64,000 nucleotides of DNA from Azospirillum lipoferum (GCF_024170005.1 NZ_JALJXJ010000002.1:310001-374000); one strand, 5' to 3'; positions 47,051 through 55,516 are shown, numbered from the stretch's first letter. Notes: generated by a model not told the origin, from the letters alone. Numbers and translations are program-made.

Positions 47051-48172
47051 ATGCCGACGGCACTGCTGGTGTCCTGCGCGATGTATCGGTACGGTACCGC
47101 AAGGATGCCTGCCGCGTTGAAAGCGGCGGGCTTTCGCGTCTTCGTGATCTGCCCGCGGGACTCGCTGCTTGAGTTCAGCGATCAGATCGACGGCCGCCAT
47201 TGCTTCGCTCCCGGATTGGCTTTCGATGATCTGACCGTCACCGCCGCCCGGGCGGCGGCACGCTTTCAGGCGGATATCGTCATCGGCTGCGAGGAAGCGG
47301 CCGTCCGCGTGCTCGGTCTGGCCGGGCAACTGCGCGAACGGATTCCGGAGGACAGCGCCGACGCCCGGAGCCTGCGGATCGTCCAGGGCTGGTACGCTGG
47401 CCATAGCTGGGAGGAAGGACGGTCGCGCTGCGTGGAGATGGCGGCGGCGGCGGGCATCCGGACGCCTCGGCAGGTCGCCGTCGATCCGCAACGCACCGCA
47501 CTGGCCGATCTGGTCGGGCTCGGCGAACCGCTTCTGCTGAAATATGACGGCAGTTCGGCCGGCAGTGGGGTGTTTCTCGTCTCCAGTGCCCGTCAGGCGA
47601 TGGAGTTGGCGGCCAAGCCGCCGCCCGGAGGGGCGGTCCGGCAGGTCGTTGCGCAGGAGTTCGTGCGCGGGCGGGCGGCATCGGTGTCCTTCTGTGCCGT
47701 GGGCGGGCGGATGCTGGAGGGCTTTGCCTACACCGTCCTGCACCACCAGCCGGAACCCTTCGGCCCCGCTTCGGTGATCGAAATGGCCGACCATCCGGCG
47801 CTGATCGGGATGGCGCGGCGGATCGTGGAACTGACGGGCTATTCCGGCTTCGGCGGCATCGACGCAATTCTGCCGGAGGATGGCGGAGCGCCGGTCTTCC
47901 TGGAATTCAACACCCGACCGACCCAGACCACCCATCTTGGCGGCGTCGCGGGCAGCGATCTGTGCCGGGCGATGTCGGCAGCCCTTGCGGGCAGGCCCTA
48001 TGACGGCGTGTTCGGACGGACCGCCGGCAAGCAGGTTGCCCTGTTCCCCAGCGAATTGACCCGCGATCCCAAAAGCCGCTACCTGACCTCGGCCCACCAT
48101 GACGTGCCGTGGAACGAACGCCGGCTGACCACGGCGATCCTGACCGTTACCCCGCAGTTCCGCCTCGCCTGA
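47051..48172 (+). CDS. ATP-grasp domain enzyme of unknown substrate
   Basis: 373 residues from the ATG at 47051, with AAGG 5 bases upstream. Layout: an N-terminal Rossmann-like part (ALLVSCAMYRYGTARMPAALKAAGF), then an ATP-grasp fold from about residue 130 with LLLKYDGSSAGSGVFLV (phosphate loop), VVAQEFVRGRAASVSF and the metal site FLEFNTRPTQTTH. Members ligate a carboxylate to an amine, thiol or similar. It resembles carbamoyl-phosphate-synthase-like and biotin-carboxylase-like ATP-grasp proteins of natural-product or cell-surface pathways. It stands alone between flagellar and regulatory genes, with no pathway partner. Confidence 0.82.
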   Translation: MPTALLVSCAMYRYGTARMPAALKAAGFRVFVICPRDSLLEFSDQIDGRHCFAPGLAFDDLTVTAARAAARFQADIVIGCEEAAVRVLGLAGQLRERIPEDSADARSLRIVQGWYAGHSWEEGRSRCVEMAAAAGIRTPRQVAVDPQRTALADLVGLGEPLLLKYDGSSAGSGVFLVSSARQAMELAAKPPPGGAVRQVVAQEFVRGRAASVSFCAVGGRMLEGFAYTVLHHQPEPFGPASVIEMADHPALIGMARRIVELTGYSGFGGIDAILPEDGGAPVFLEFNTRPTQTTHLGGVAGSDLCRAMSAALAGRPYDGVFGRTAGKQVALFPSELTRDPKSRYLTSAHHDVPWNERRLTTAILTVTPQFRLA

Positions 48173-48176
48173 GCGG

Positions 48177-48395
48177 TCACTCCGGCGGTTGTTCCAGCGA
48201 CAGGTCGCCGGTGACTTCGTGCGTCAGGTCGATGCCGTCAACCGTCAGCACCATGCGGGCCGACAGGGACTTCACCCCGTCCAGCCGACCCTCCGCCAGG
48301 GCCCGGCCGACCGCCAGTTCGATTTCCCTCTGCGAGGTGACGCCGACCTGCTTCAGGAATTTGCGCAGGTCGAGGTTCAACGCCTCATTGTCCAT
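48177..48395 (-). CDS. DUF6494-family small protein
   Basis: 72 residues from the ATG at 48395, with GGAGG 6 bases upstream. The sequence DNEALNLDLRKFLKQVGVTSQREIELAVGRA matches what I know of the DUF6494 family (N-terminal helix, KFLKxVGVTSQREIE). The second half is a beta-rich strand pair (MVLTVDGIDLTHEVTG). No function known. Its stop is four bases from that of the converging ATP-grasp gene. Confidence 0.78.
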   Translation of the reverse strand: MDNEALNLDLRKFLKQVGVTSQREIELAVGRALAEGRLDGVKSLSARMVLTVDGIDLTHEVTGDLSLEQPPE

Positions 48396-48513
48396 GACCG
48401 TCCTCCAGGAATGAAGCACCGCTTCGTGTGCCGTTGCGAACCGACGGGCAGCGGCGTTGGTTCCCTGGCGGGCCGAAACATAGCGATCCGAAGCCCGGCG
48501 ATCCGAAACGACG

Positions 48514-48540
48514 AAAGCGCCGGTCGGGAACCGGCGCTTT
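48514..48540 (-). terminator. Terminator downstream of dksA
   Basis: aaagcgccggt (48514-48524) and accggcgcttt (48530-48540) pair perfectly over 11 bases with a 5-base loop. On the minus strand the stem ends in TTT followed by CGTCGTTTC. It lies 93 bases beyond the dksA stop and may act in both directions. Confidence 0.7.
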
Positions 48541-48632
48541 CCATTCTGTCGGCTCTGTTCCGGCATCACGCCCGCCCCGGCCCCCGGCGGCCGGCACCGG
48601 GTGGATGCGCAAGGCCGGAAGACGGCGCGGCG

Positions 48633-49052
48633 TCAGTCGTCGCGCTGGGTCCGTTCCATCCGCTCGTGACGCTCCTGGGCCTCAAGGCTCAGCGTCGCGA
48701 TCGGACGGGCATCAAGCCGGCGGACGGAGATGGGGTCGCCCGTCTCCTCGCAATAGCCGTAGCTGCCGTCGACCAGACGCTCCAGTGCAGCGTCGATCTT
48801 TGAGATCAGCTTGCGTTCGCGGTCGCGCGTCCGCAGCTCCAGCGCACGGTCGGTCTCGGCCGAGGCGCGGTCGGCAATATCCGGTTCCTGGATACCGCCT
48901 TCCTGGAGGCTGTTGAGCGTGCCGGTGGATTCCGCAAGCAGTTCCGCGCGCCAGCGCAGCAGCTTCTGGCGGAAATACTCCCGCATGATCGGGTTCATGA
49001 ACTCCTCGTCTTCCGACGGGGAATAGTTCTGGGGCAGAAGCGGCGACGTCAT
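48633..49052 (-). CDS. dksA: DksA-type RNA polymerase-binding factor
   Basis: 139 residues from the ATG at 49052. The coiled coil (MREYFRQKLLRWRAELL to SAETDRALELRTRDRERKLISKIDAALERL) and the globular part YGYCEETGDPISVRRLDARPIATLSLEAQERHE are typical. DksA enters the RNA polymerase secondary channel and, with ppGpp, retunes transcription. Only one of the four zinc-finger Cys (YGYCEE) is left, as in zinc-independent DksA proteins. It is separated from fliX by 250 bases; in Caulobacter dksA and fliX are also close. Confidence 0.92.
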   Translation of the reverse strand: MTSPLLPQNYSPSEDEEFMNPIMREYFRQKLLRWRAELLAESTGTLNSLQEGGIQEPDIADRASAETDRALELRTRDRERKLISKIDAALERLVDGSYGYCEETGDPISVRRLDARPIATLSLEAQERHERMERTQRDD

Positions 49053-49302
49053 CCGAAAGCATCCAGCGAAAAAGGGGTGATCCGGGCGGCGCGGAGTATA
49101 GGCACGCCACGGCGCGACCGCAACCCATTGGTTCGCCCCCGCAACGACCAAACAAGCCATTGGAATAAAAAAGATTTGTCAGCGTTGCAGATTCGCCGAC
49201 CCCGGCCGCCGCCCATTCGGAGGCCAATGTGGCCTGTCAACCGGCAGCGCCCTGCCCCAGCGGCATGGGCGCCCATATCGGGCCTGAAAGCGGCCAACCG
49301 GC

Positions 49303-49728
49303 TCAGGAGGTCAGCTTCGCCAGTTCGACCTGCGCACGCAGATCGATCTCGTCGAGAATTTCGGCCAGATTGGGATCGTCGACCTGGGCACGGCGCGTCT
49401 GCACCACCTTGGCCAGATCGACCAGCTTCTGCATCGACAGGGTACCGGACAGCAGCCCGTGCTGGATTTCCTCCAGCCGGTCCAGCATCTCTTCCGCCCG
49501 CATCTTGCCGCGGGAGGCACGCGCGGTGGCGTCGTCGGTGACGTCCACCTCCTGCAAGGCCAGCACGCCCGAAACCCCGGCGGTGGCGGCGGTGCCGCTG
49601 ACGCCATGGGCGGAGCCGGTCTCTCCCACCAATTGCTTGGAGAAGGCCGCGCCGGACGAGCCTTCGGCCTTGCCGGTGCGGCGGACCGAACCACTGCCGC
49701 GTATGTTTCCGGAGCCTTCGACTTTCAT
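49303..49728 (-). CDS. fliX: Flagellar assembly regulator FliX
   Basis: 141 residues from the ATG at 49728. Starts MKVEGSGNIRGSGSVRRTGK, the family landmark, then a low-complexity part, then helices DRLEEIQHGLLSGTLSMQKLVDLAKVVQTRRAQVDDPNLAEILDEIDLRAQVELAKL. In Caulobacter FliX couples completion of early flagellar structures to the sigma-54 activator FlbD. Here it is divergent from flgI, as in Caulobacter, and three sigma-54-like promoters lie nearby. No flbD in the window. Confidence 0.93.
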   Translation of the reverse strand: MKVEGSGNIRGSGSVRRTGKAEGSSGAAFSKQLVGETGSAHGVSGTAATAGVSGVLALQEVDVTDDATARASRGKMRAEEMLDRLEEIQHGLLSGTLSMQKLVDLAKVVQTRRAQVDDPNLAEILDEIDLRAQVELAKLTS

Positions 49729-49908
49729 GATCCGTGCAACCGTTTGCAGTAAAGGATGCGTAAACGCGCACACTCTAGATGGATCAACCTTAACATCCGG
49801 TCAAGGCTTGCCGCAATCGGGCAAAAATTGCCGGCCGGCTGTGACCAAAAGGCGCCATATCCCGGGCGTTTTTCAGGACAGGCGTGGAAAGCTGCCGCCT
49901 GCCGCCTC

Positions 49909-49924
49909 TGGCACGGGGTTTGTA
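49909..49924 (+). promoter_or_regulatory. Sigma-54-like promoter of flgI operon
   Basis: tggcacggggtttgta (49909-49924): TGGCACG, N4, TTGT. The -24 GG is at 49910-49911; the -12 dinucleotide reads GT (49922-49923) in place of GC. It lies 35 bases before the flgI start. Confidence 0.65.
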
Positions 49925-49958
49925 TAGGGATGGGCACGAGTTCAGGAGTGTCCGCGTC

Positions 49959-51101
49959 ATGATCCCCACCGCCCTTCGCCTTCTGCGCCGCCGTGCCGTG
50001 CTGGCCGTGCTGACCGCCCTGCTGGCGTTCGGTGTCCCGGCCGCACCGGCATTGGCCGCGTCCGCCCGTATCAAGGACATCGTCGATGTCGAGGGCGTGC
50101 GCGACAACATGCTGATCGGTTACGGGCTGGTGGTGGGCCTGAACGGCACCGGCGACAGCCTGAACAACTCGCCCTTCACCGAACAGAGCCTGCAAGGCAT
50201 GCTGGAACGGATGGGCGTCAACACCCGCGGCACCAACCTGCGCACCAAGAACGTGGCGGCAGTGATGGTGACGGCGACGCTGGGTGCCTATGCGGCCCAG
50301 GGCACCCGCATCGACGTCACCGTGTCGGCGATGGGCGACGCCAAGAGCCTGCTGGGCGGCACCCTGCTGGTCACCCCGATGCTGGGCGCCGACGGCGAGG
50401 TCTATGCCGTGGGCCAGGGGCCGATCGCGGTGTCGGGCTTCACCGCCCAGGGCCAGGGCGCCAGCGTGACCCGCGGCGTGCCGACCTCCGGCCGCATTTC
50501 CTCCGGCGCCATCGTGGAGCGCGAGATCCAGTTCTCGCTGGCCGAGCTGCCGGTGCTGCGCCTCAGCTTGCGCAACCCCGACTTCACCACCGCCCAGCGC
50601 GTGGCGACGGCCATCAACATCCAGCTGCGCGGCAACCGCGCCCAGGCAACCGACCCGGCCTCCGTCCTCATCAACGTGCCGGAGACGCGGCGCGGCGACG
50701 TGGTGGGTCTGGTGACGGAGATCGAACAACTGCGCATCACCCCCGATCAGGTCGCCCGCGTGGTGGTGGACGAGAAATCCGGCGTGATCGTGATGGGCGA
50801 GAACGTCCGCATCTCCACCGTCGCCATCGCCCAGGGCAACCTGACCATCCGCATCACCGAAACCCCGCAGGTCAGCCAGCCCGGCCCGTTCAGCCAGGGC
50901 CAGACCGCGGTGGTGCCGCGCACCGACATCCAGGTCGACGAGCAGTCCAACAACCGCCTCGCCGTGATGAATTCCGGGGTGACCTTGCAGGAGTTGGTAC
51001 AATCCTTGAATGCGCTTGGGGTGGGCCCGCGGGACATGATCGCCATTCTCCAGTCGATCAAGGCCGCCGGCGCCCTGCAAGCCGAGATCGAGGTGATCTG
51101 A
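49959..51101 (+). CDS. flgI: Flagellar P-ring protein FlgI
   Basis: 380 residues from the ATG at 49959, with AGGAG upstream. Signal peptide to about residue 31 (PALAAS). Typical FlgI blocks are ARIKDIVDVEGVRDNMLIGYGLVVGL, the TGDSLNNSPFTEQSL segment, MLERMGVNTRG, KNVAAVMVTA, and the C-terminal SLNALGVGPRDMIAILQSIKAAGALQAEIEVI. FlgI forms the periplasmic P ring around the rod. It overlaps flgJ by one base. Confidence 0.97.
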   Translation: MIPTALRLLRRRAVLAVLTALLAFGVPAAPALAASARIKDIVDVEGVRDNMLIGYGLVVGLNGTGDSLNNSPFTEQSLQGMLERMGVNTRGTNLRTKNVAAVMVTATLGAYAAQGTRIDVTVSAMGDAKSLLGGTLLVTPMLGADGEVYAVGQGPIAVSGFTAQGQGASVTRGVPTSGRISSGAIVEREIQFSLAELPVLRLSLRNPDFTTAQRVATAINIQLRGNRAQATDPASVLINVPETRRGDVVGLVTEIEQLRITPDQVARVVVDEKSGVIVMGENVRISTVAIAQGNLTIRITETPQVSQPGPFSQGQTAVVPRTDIQVDEQSNNRLAVMNSGVTLQELVQSLNALGVGPRDMIAILQSIKAAGALQAEIEVI

Positions 51102-51478
51102 TGACCATGAGCCCCGCCCTTTCCGCCGCTTCGGCCCCGCGCAGCGCTTCCCTGGTGGAGCGCGCCCAGGCCGCAGGGTTCGGCGTGCGCACCCAGGCAA
51201 AGATCTCCGATCTGGAGGCCAAGACCGACCCGGCAAAGCTTGCCCAGCTGCGCAAGTCGGCCAACGAGTTCGAGAGCCAGTTCGTGTCGCAGATGCTGGG
51301 CCCGATGTTCGAGGGAATCGGAACCGACGAGACCTTCGGCGGCGGGCGCGGGGAAGAGATGTTCCGCCCGATGCTGATCGAGCAGTTCGGCAAGCAGATC
51401 ACCCAGCGCGGCGGCTTCGGCATCGCCAATCAGGTTTACGGAGAGCTTCTTCGCGCCCAGGAGGCCAGCCATGGATAA
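51101..51478 (+). CDS. flgJ: FlgJ-type rod-binding protein (no muramidase domain)
   Basis: 125 residues, ATG overlapping the flgI stop. It has the rod-binding FlgJ N domain: LRKSANEFESQFVSQMLGPMFEGI, GGGRGEEMFRPMLIEQFGKQITQRGGFGIANQVYGELL. The C-terminal glucosaminidase part of enteric FlgJ is absent, as is usual in alphaproteobacteria, so another enzyme must open the wall. Co-translated with flgI and overlapping flgN by 8 bases. Confidence 0.93.
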   Translation: MTMSPALSAASAPRSASLVERAQAAGFGVRTQAKISDLEAKTDPAKLAQLRKSANEFESQFVSQMLGPMFEGIGTDETFGGGRGEEMFRPMLIEQFGKQITQRGGFGIANQVYGELLRAQEASHG

Positions 51479-51980
51479 GGTCGACGTTCGTTTCCCGCAG
51501 CAGCCCAAACCGGCCGCCAACCTGCCGAAGAACGCCCAGGAACGCGCGGTCGCGCTGATCGAATTGATGGGCCGCCTGACCGCCCTGCTGGAGCGCGAGG
51601 CCGCCGCCGTCCGCGCCCGCCGCCCGGCCAGGGAACTGGCGCAGATCGTCAAGGACAAGCAGCCGATGACGCTGGTCTATGAAGAGATCAGCCGCATGCT
51701 GCGTGTCGATCGCGAAGGGCTGATCGCCCTGCCGCAGGAGATGAAGACCGCGCTGAAGGACGCCACGGGCAAGCTCTATGCCGCCACCGCCGACAATGCC
51801 GAGGCCCTGCGCATCGGCGGCGAGGCGCAGAAGGTGATGGTCGACACTGTGGTGAACGTCATCACCCGCCAGCAGAAGGCGCCGTCCACCGCCTATGCCG
51901 CCCATATGGGCGGCGGCCGCGGCTATTCCCCGACACCCAGCGGGCCACGCACCTCGGCGGCGCTGAACACCCGGCTTTGA
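51471..51980 (+). CDS. flgN: FlgN-like flagellar chaperone
   Basis: 169 residues. Helical protein with RAVALIELMGRLTALLEREAAAVRARRPARELAQIVKDKQPMTLVYEEISRMLR, the FlgN pattern, and a flexible tail. FlgN-type chaperones hold the hook-filament junction proteins FlgK and FlgL. Sequence similarity within the family is low, so confidence rests partly on its position after flgJ. A tandem repeat and a terminator follow. Confidence 0.8.
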   Translation: MDKVDVRFPQQPKPAANLPKNAQERAVALIELMGRLTALLEREAAAVRARRPARELAQIVKDKQPMTLVYEEISRMLRVDREGLIALPQEMKTALKDATGKLYAATADNAEALRIGGEAQKVMVDTVVNVITRQQKAPSTAYAAHMGGGRGYSPTPSGPRTSAALNTRL

Positions 51981-51992
51981 GCCGGTTTCCCT

Positions 51993-52024
51993 TTCATCCG
52001 TGACTGCCTTCATCCGTGACTGCC
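51993..52024. repeat. 16-bp perfect tandem duplication
   Basis: ttcatccgtgactgcc occurs twice in a row (51993-52008, 52009-52024) just after the flgN stop. Confidence 0.92.
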
Positions 52025-52038
52025 GAGATTTTTCGGAT

Positions 52039-52070
52039 GGCCGCCTCCTCTCCACGGGGGCGGCCTTTTT
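52039..52070 (+). terminator. Rho-independent terminator of flgI-flgJ-flgN
   Basis: ggccgcc (52039-52045) and ggcggcc (52059-52065) form the stem, followed by five T (52066-52070). Confidence 0.88.
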
Positions 52071-52197
52071 CTTGTGTGCCGGATAGTGACGGCAAGAATG
52101 GTCCGTCACCCGGCCGAATTTGCCGGTCGAGGTCTCCCCAGCCGGCCGGAACTGCCGCCTGCCCCCGGAGCGACGGCCTTATAGCAGGGATTGACGG

Positions 52198-52215
52198 TTG
52201 GCCCGCCCGTTGCAT
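52198..52215 (+). promoter_or_regulatory. Sigma-54-like promoter of fliK-flgD
   Basis: ttggcccgcccgttgcat: TGGCCCG, N4, TTGCAT. The GG (52200-52201) and GC (52212-52213) are exactly ten bases apart. It lies about 54 bases before the fliK start. Confidence 0.82.
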
Positions 52216-52268
52216 TGAACCCTGCGCATCGCCGTCGGTGCGTTCCGCCGTCCCTGAGAGGCCCTTCC

Positions 52269-54170
52269 ATGGAAGTCCAATCGAACAACATCGCCGCGTC
52301 CTTGTTCGACGGTCTCAGCCAGTCCCAGCAGACCCAGGGAACGGCGACGAAGAACGACCTGTTTTCCAAGATGATGGACCGCATGCTGGCCGACGCCGCT
52401 GCGCGCAAGCGCGAGCAGGCCGATGCGGCGGCCCGCGACTCCGCCAAGGACGCTGCGAAGGAGGCGGCCAGGGACGCCGCCACGGAAGCTGCCAAGGACG
52501 CCAGGGACGCCCGCGCGGCGGAGGCCCAGCGTCGGCAGCCGGTACGCGCGGAACCGAAGCCCGACCTGACCCGCGACAAGAGCGTCCAGTCTCCCCGCCA
52601 GCCGGATGCCGCCGATGCGGCCCGTGCCGCGGAGCCGAAGGCCGGCAAGGCCGAGGACGACCGCAAGGTCGAGGCCCGCCAGGACGACCGGCGCCCGGCC
52701 AAGACCGAGAAGCCGGCGAAGGACCAGTCCAAGACCGACGGCGCCAAGGCCGGCGCCGACAAGACGACCGCGGACAAGACCGACGAAGCGAAGGCCGACG
52801 CCACCGCCGATGGCACCGCCGGTGCTGGTAAGGCTGCCGCCAGCGACGATGCCGCATCGGCCGACGCCGGCGGACAGGCCGACAGCGCCGGTGCAGACGA
52901 TTCGAATGGCCAGGATGGCGCGGCCGGCGAGCAGGCAACGGCCCAGCCCGCCGACCAGCTTTCCAACCAGCCGCCCAACCAGCCACTGCCCGTTGTCCAG
53001 CCGGCTCCGCCGCAACCGATGCCGCAGGCGAGCGACCTGATCCTCGCCGGCCTGATGCCGGCCGGAAAGGCCGCAGCCACGGACAGCACCGATGGCTCTG
53101 CCGGCGGAGGAGATGCCACCGCCGCCGGGGCCGCCGCGCCTGCCGATCCTGCCGCCCAACTCGCCCAGGCGCAGGCTGCCGCCGCCGGTGCGATGACGCC
53201 TGGACAGGCGGGGGCGGGCGCCGTGGCGAAGGCTGCCGGCAAGACCGACGCCGTCAACGGTGATGCCGCGCAGACGGCGGACACCGCCAAGGCCGAGGCC
53301 GGCGCCCAGGCCGGTGCCGAAGCGCTGCCGACCACCGACGATGCCGCCCTGCCCGACCGCTTCGCCGATCTGCTGGCCGCCGCCAAGGCGAAGGCCGGCG
53401 AGGCCAAGCAGACCGGCAAGCAGGCCGGCAGCGAGGGCGGCGGCCGCAACGACGCCCAGCCGCAGGCACAGACGACGATGCCGCAGTCGACGCCGATGGC
53501 GGCTGCGGCACCGGCCGCACCGGTCGCGGAAGCAATGACCGCCGCCGCCACGAACACCGCCGCCAAAGCGCTGGAGGGCATCGAGGGAACCGGCAGCGCC
53601 GGGGCATCCTCCGCCGCCGCCAGCCCGCACACCCATCCGGCACTGGCCGCGATGGAAGGGCCTCATGGTGGCATCCCCGGCCTCGACCAGACGCAGGCCG
53701 CCACCGCAACTCTCCGCCCGTCGCGCGGTGCCGGCATGCCGATGGGCGTGCAGGACCAGATCGCCGTCCACATCAAGAAGAGCGTCGCCGACGACGTCGA
53801 CCAGTTCACCATCAACCTGCATCCGGCCGAACTGGGCCGGATCGACATCAAGCTGGACATCGGCGCCGACGGCCGGGTCAACGCGACGGTCGCGGTGGAA
53901 AAGGCACAGACACTCGAACTTTTGCAGCGCGACAGCCGCAGTTTGGAACGTGCCTTGCAAGACGCTGGACTGCAGACGGACTCCAACAGCCTGAACTTCA
54001 GCCTGCGCGGCGAGGGCAACCCCTTCGCCGGTGGCGGCCAGGGGGATGGCAAGGGAGGCGGCTCGGGTCGGCGCGGCCGCGGCTTCGGCGGTGGCGGCGA
54101 CGAGGATGGGGCCGACAGTGCCGTCTACACCGCGACGCTCGGCAACGGGCGCGTCGACATCCGCGCCTGA
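52269..54170 (+). CDS. fliK: Flagellar hook-length control protein FliK
   Basis: 633 residues from the ATG at 52269, with GAGAGG upstream. The first 500 residues are Ala/Asp/Lys/Gln-rich and low complexity, with a long charged coiled-coil-like part (AAARDSAKDAAKEAARDAAT); such a ruler region is usual in FliK. The C-terminal Flg_hook domain (about 500-590) reads IKKSVADDVDQFTINLHPAELGRIDIKLDIG followed by LELLQRDSRSLERALQDAG. It sets hook length and triggers the export-specificity switch. flgD follows after 78 bases. Confidence 0.92.
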   Translation: MEVQSNNIAASLFDGLSQSQQTQGTATKNDLFSKMMDRMLADAAARKREQADAAARDSAKDAAKEAARDAATEAAKDARDARAAEAQRRQPVRAEPKPDLTRDKSVQSPRQPDAADAARAAEPKAGKAEDDRKVEARQDDRRPAKTEKPAKDQSKTDGAKAGADKTTADKTDEAKADATADGTAGAGKAAASDDAASADAGGQADSAGADDSNGQDGAAGEQATAQPADQLSNQPPNQPLPVVQPAPPQPMPQASDLILAGLMPAGKAAATDSTDGSAGGGDATAAGAAAPADPAAQLAQAQAAAAGAMTPGQAGAGAVAKAAGKTDAVNGDAAQTADTAKAEAGAQAGAEALPTTDDAALPDRFADLLAAAKAKAGEAKQTGKQAGSEGGGRNDAQPQAQTTMPQSTPMAAAAPAAPVAEAMTAAATNTAAKALEGIEGTGSAGASSAAASPHTHPALAAMEGPHGGIPGLDQTQAATATLRPSRGAGMPMGVQDQIAVHIKKSVADDVDQFTINLHPAELGRIDIKLDIGADGRVNATVAVEKAQTLELLQRDSRSLERALQDAGLQTDSNSLNFSLRGEGNPFAGGGQGDGKGGGSGRRGRGFGGGGDEDGADSAVYTATLGNGRVDIRA

Positions 54171-54248
54171 GACAGGCGGCCTGCCCGGCCGCAAGCCTCA
54201 ACGTCGCATCAGAGATTTCGGCCGGCAGGGCCATAAAGGACGACCGCA

Positions 54249-55001
54249 ATGACCACGACCACCAACACCACCAATACCCCGACCGTGAACCAGTACGGCA
54301 CCTATTCGGGTGGTCTTTCCACCGGGTCGAAGACGCCGTCCGAAACCAGCAAGACGCCCCAGACCGATGCGGAGAAGACCGCCTCGGCGACCAAGGGGCT
54401 GGGCGACAATTTCCAGACGTTCCTCACCATGCTGACCACGCAGATGAAGAACCAGGATCCGCTGAAGCCGCTCGACACCAACGACATGACCAAGCAGCTG
54501 GTCGATTTCGCCAACGTCGAGCAGAACATCGGCACCAACAGCCGCCTGGACAAGCTGGTGCAGTTGCAGTCTGCCGGCACCGCCTCGACCAACCTCGCCT
54601 ATCTCGGCCGCACCGTCGCCTTCGAGGGCGACAACTTCCAGTACACGCAGGGCATGACCCAGGCGCCGCTGGGCTACGAGCTGGCGACCTCGGCCAAGTC
54701 GGTGCGCGTCGACATCCTGGACGACAAAGGCAATATCGTCCGCTCGATGCCCGGCGAAACCACCGCTGGCACCAAGCATGCCGTCAACTGGGACTTCAAG
54801 GACAACAACGGCCGCGCGGTTCAGCCCGGCACCTATCGCCTGAACGTGGCGCCGGTGTCGGAGAACAAGAACGACACCATCAAGACCACCACCTACACCT
54901 TCGGCACCGTCGCCGGCATCGGCAGCAACAAGGACGGCGAGACGGTGCTGAACATCGGCGCCAGCGAAGTCCCGCTGTCGAAGCTGACCACGGTCTACTG
55001 A
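54249..55001 (+). CDS. flgD: Flagellar hook assembly scaffold FlgD
   Basis: 250 residues. FLTMLTTQMKNQDPLKPLDTNDMTKQLVDFANVEQNIGTN is the classic FlgD N domain; the FLG-Ig/tudor part runs from about 105 with YLGRTVAFEGDNF and VNWDFKDNNGRAVQPGTYRLNV. FlgD caps the growing hook. It is exported by the flagellar secretion system, so no signal peptide. It probably shares the sigma-54-like promoter ahead of fliK. Confidence 0.96.
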   Translation: MTTTTNTTNTPTVNQYGTYSGGLSTGSKTPSETSKTPQTDAEKTASATKGLGDNFQTFLTMLTTQMKNQDPLKPLDTNDMTKQLVDFANVEQNIGTNSRLDKLVQLQSAGTASTNLAYLGRTVAFEGDNFQYTQGMTQAPLGYELATSAKSVRVDILDDKGNIVRSMPGETTAGTKHAVNWDFKDNNGRAVQPGTYRLNVAPVSENKNDTIKTTTYTFGTVAGIGSNKDGETVLNIGASEVPLSKLTTVY

Positions 55002-55033
55002 CCCGGATTCGTTGCATGAACCGACTGCTGCCA

Positions 55034-55076
55034 GCCCATACGGACAGGGCGCCGGGACCGGCCCGTCCATATGGGC
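55034..55076 (+). terminator. Stem-loop after flgD
   Basis: gcccatacggac (from 55034) pairs with gtccatatgggc (to 55076) with G-U pairs and a loop of about 20 bases. No U run follows. It separates flgD from sciP. Confidence 0.55.
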
Positions 55077-55189
55077 GAGCGATACCACCCGAAAAAAAGT
55101 TAACCCTTTCGTTTAGGCATTTGTTAAGTGCCGGCGCCTACAGTACCCCGAAATCGTGGAATCCACAGTTTGGGTTGGAGCGTCCGCGC

Positions 55190-55516
55190 ATGGCACTCAT
55201 CGAACTCGACACCGGCGATGACTCCGCAGCCGGTGTATCGGTCATTGGTCCTGAGGGGCGTCCCATGACCGAAAACGACCTTCCCCCGCCCGACACCAAG
55301 CGTTGGGTGATGCGCCGCAAGGCGGAAGTGGTCGCCGGCGTCCGTTCGGGCCTGATCAGCCTGGAAGAAGCCTGCCGCCGCTATACGCTGTCGGTGGAGG
55401 AATTCCTGTCCTGGCAGCGGCTGATCGACAGCCACGGCATGCGCGGCCTGCGCGCCACCCGGCTGCAGGATTACCGCCCCGGCCAGCCGGTCCGCGACCG
55501 AATCGGCGCCGACTGA
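55190..55516 (+). CDS. sciP: SciP-type DUF1153 regulator of CtrA-dependent genes
   Basis: 108 residues from the ATG at 55190, with GGAG 8 bases upstream. The DUF1153 domain is clear: DTKRWVMRRKAEVVAGVRSGLISLEEACRRYTLSVEEFLSWQRLIDSHGMRGLRATRLQDYR, containing a helix-turn-helix. In Caulobacter SciP binds CtrA and blocks its activation of target promoters, including flagellar ones. The upstream sequence has an AT-rich patch (gttaaccctttcgtttagg, 55099-55117) resembling a degenerate CtrA site. There are about 25 extra residues before the domain. Its place beside flgD fits flagellar control. Confidence 0.9.
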   Translation: MALIELDTGDDSAAGVSVIGPEGRPMTENDLPPPDTKRWVMRRKAEVVAGVRSGLISLEEACRRYTLSVEEFLSWQRLIDSHGMRGLRATRLQDYRPGQPVRDRIGAD

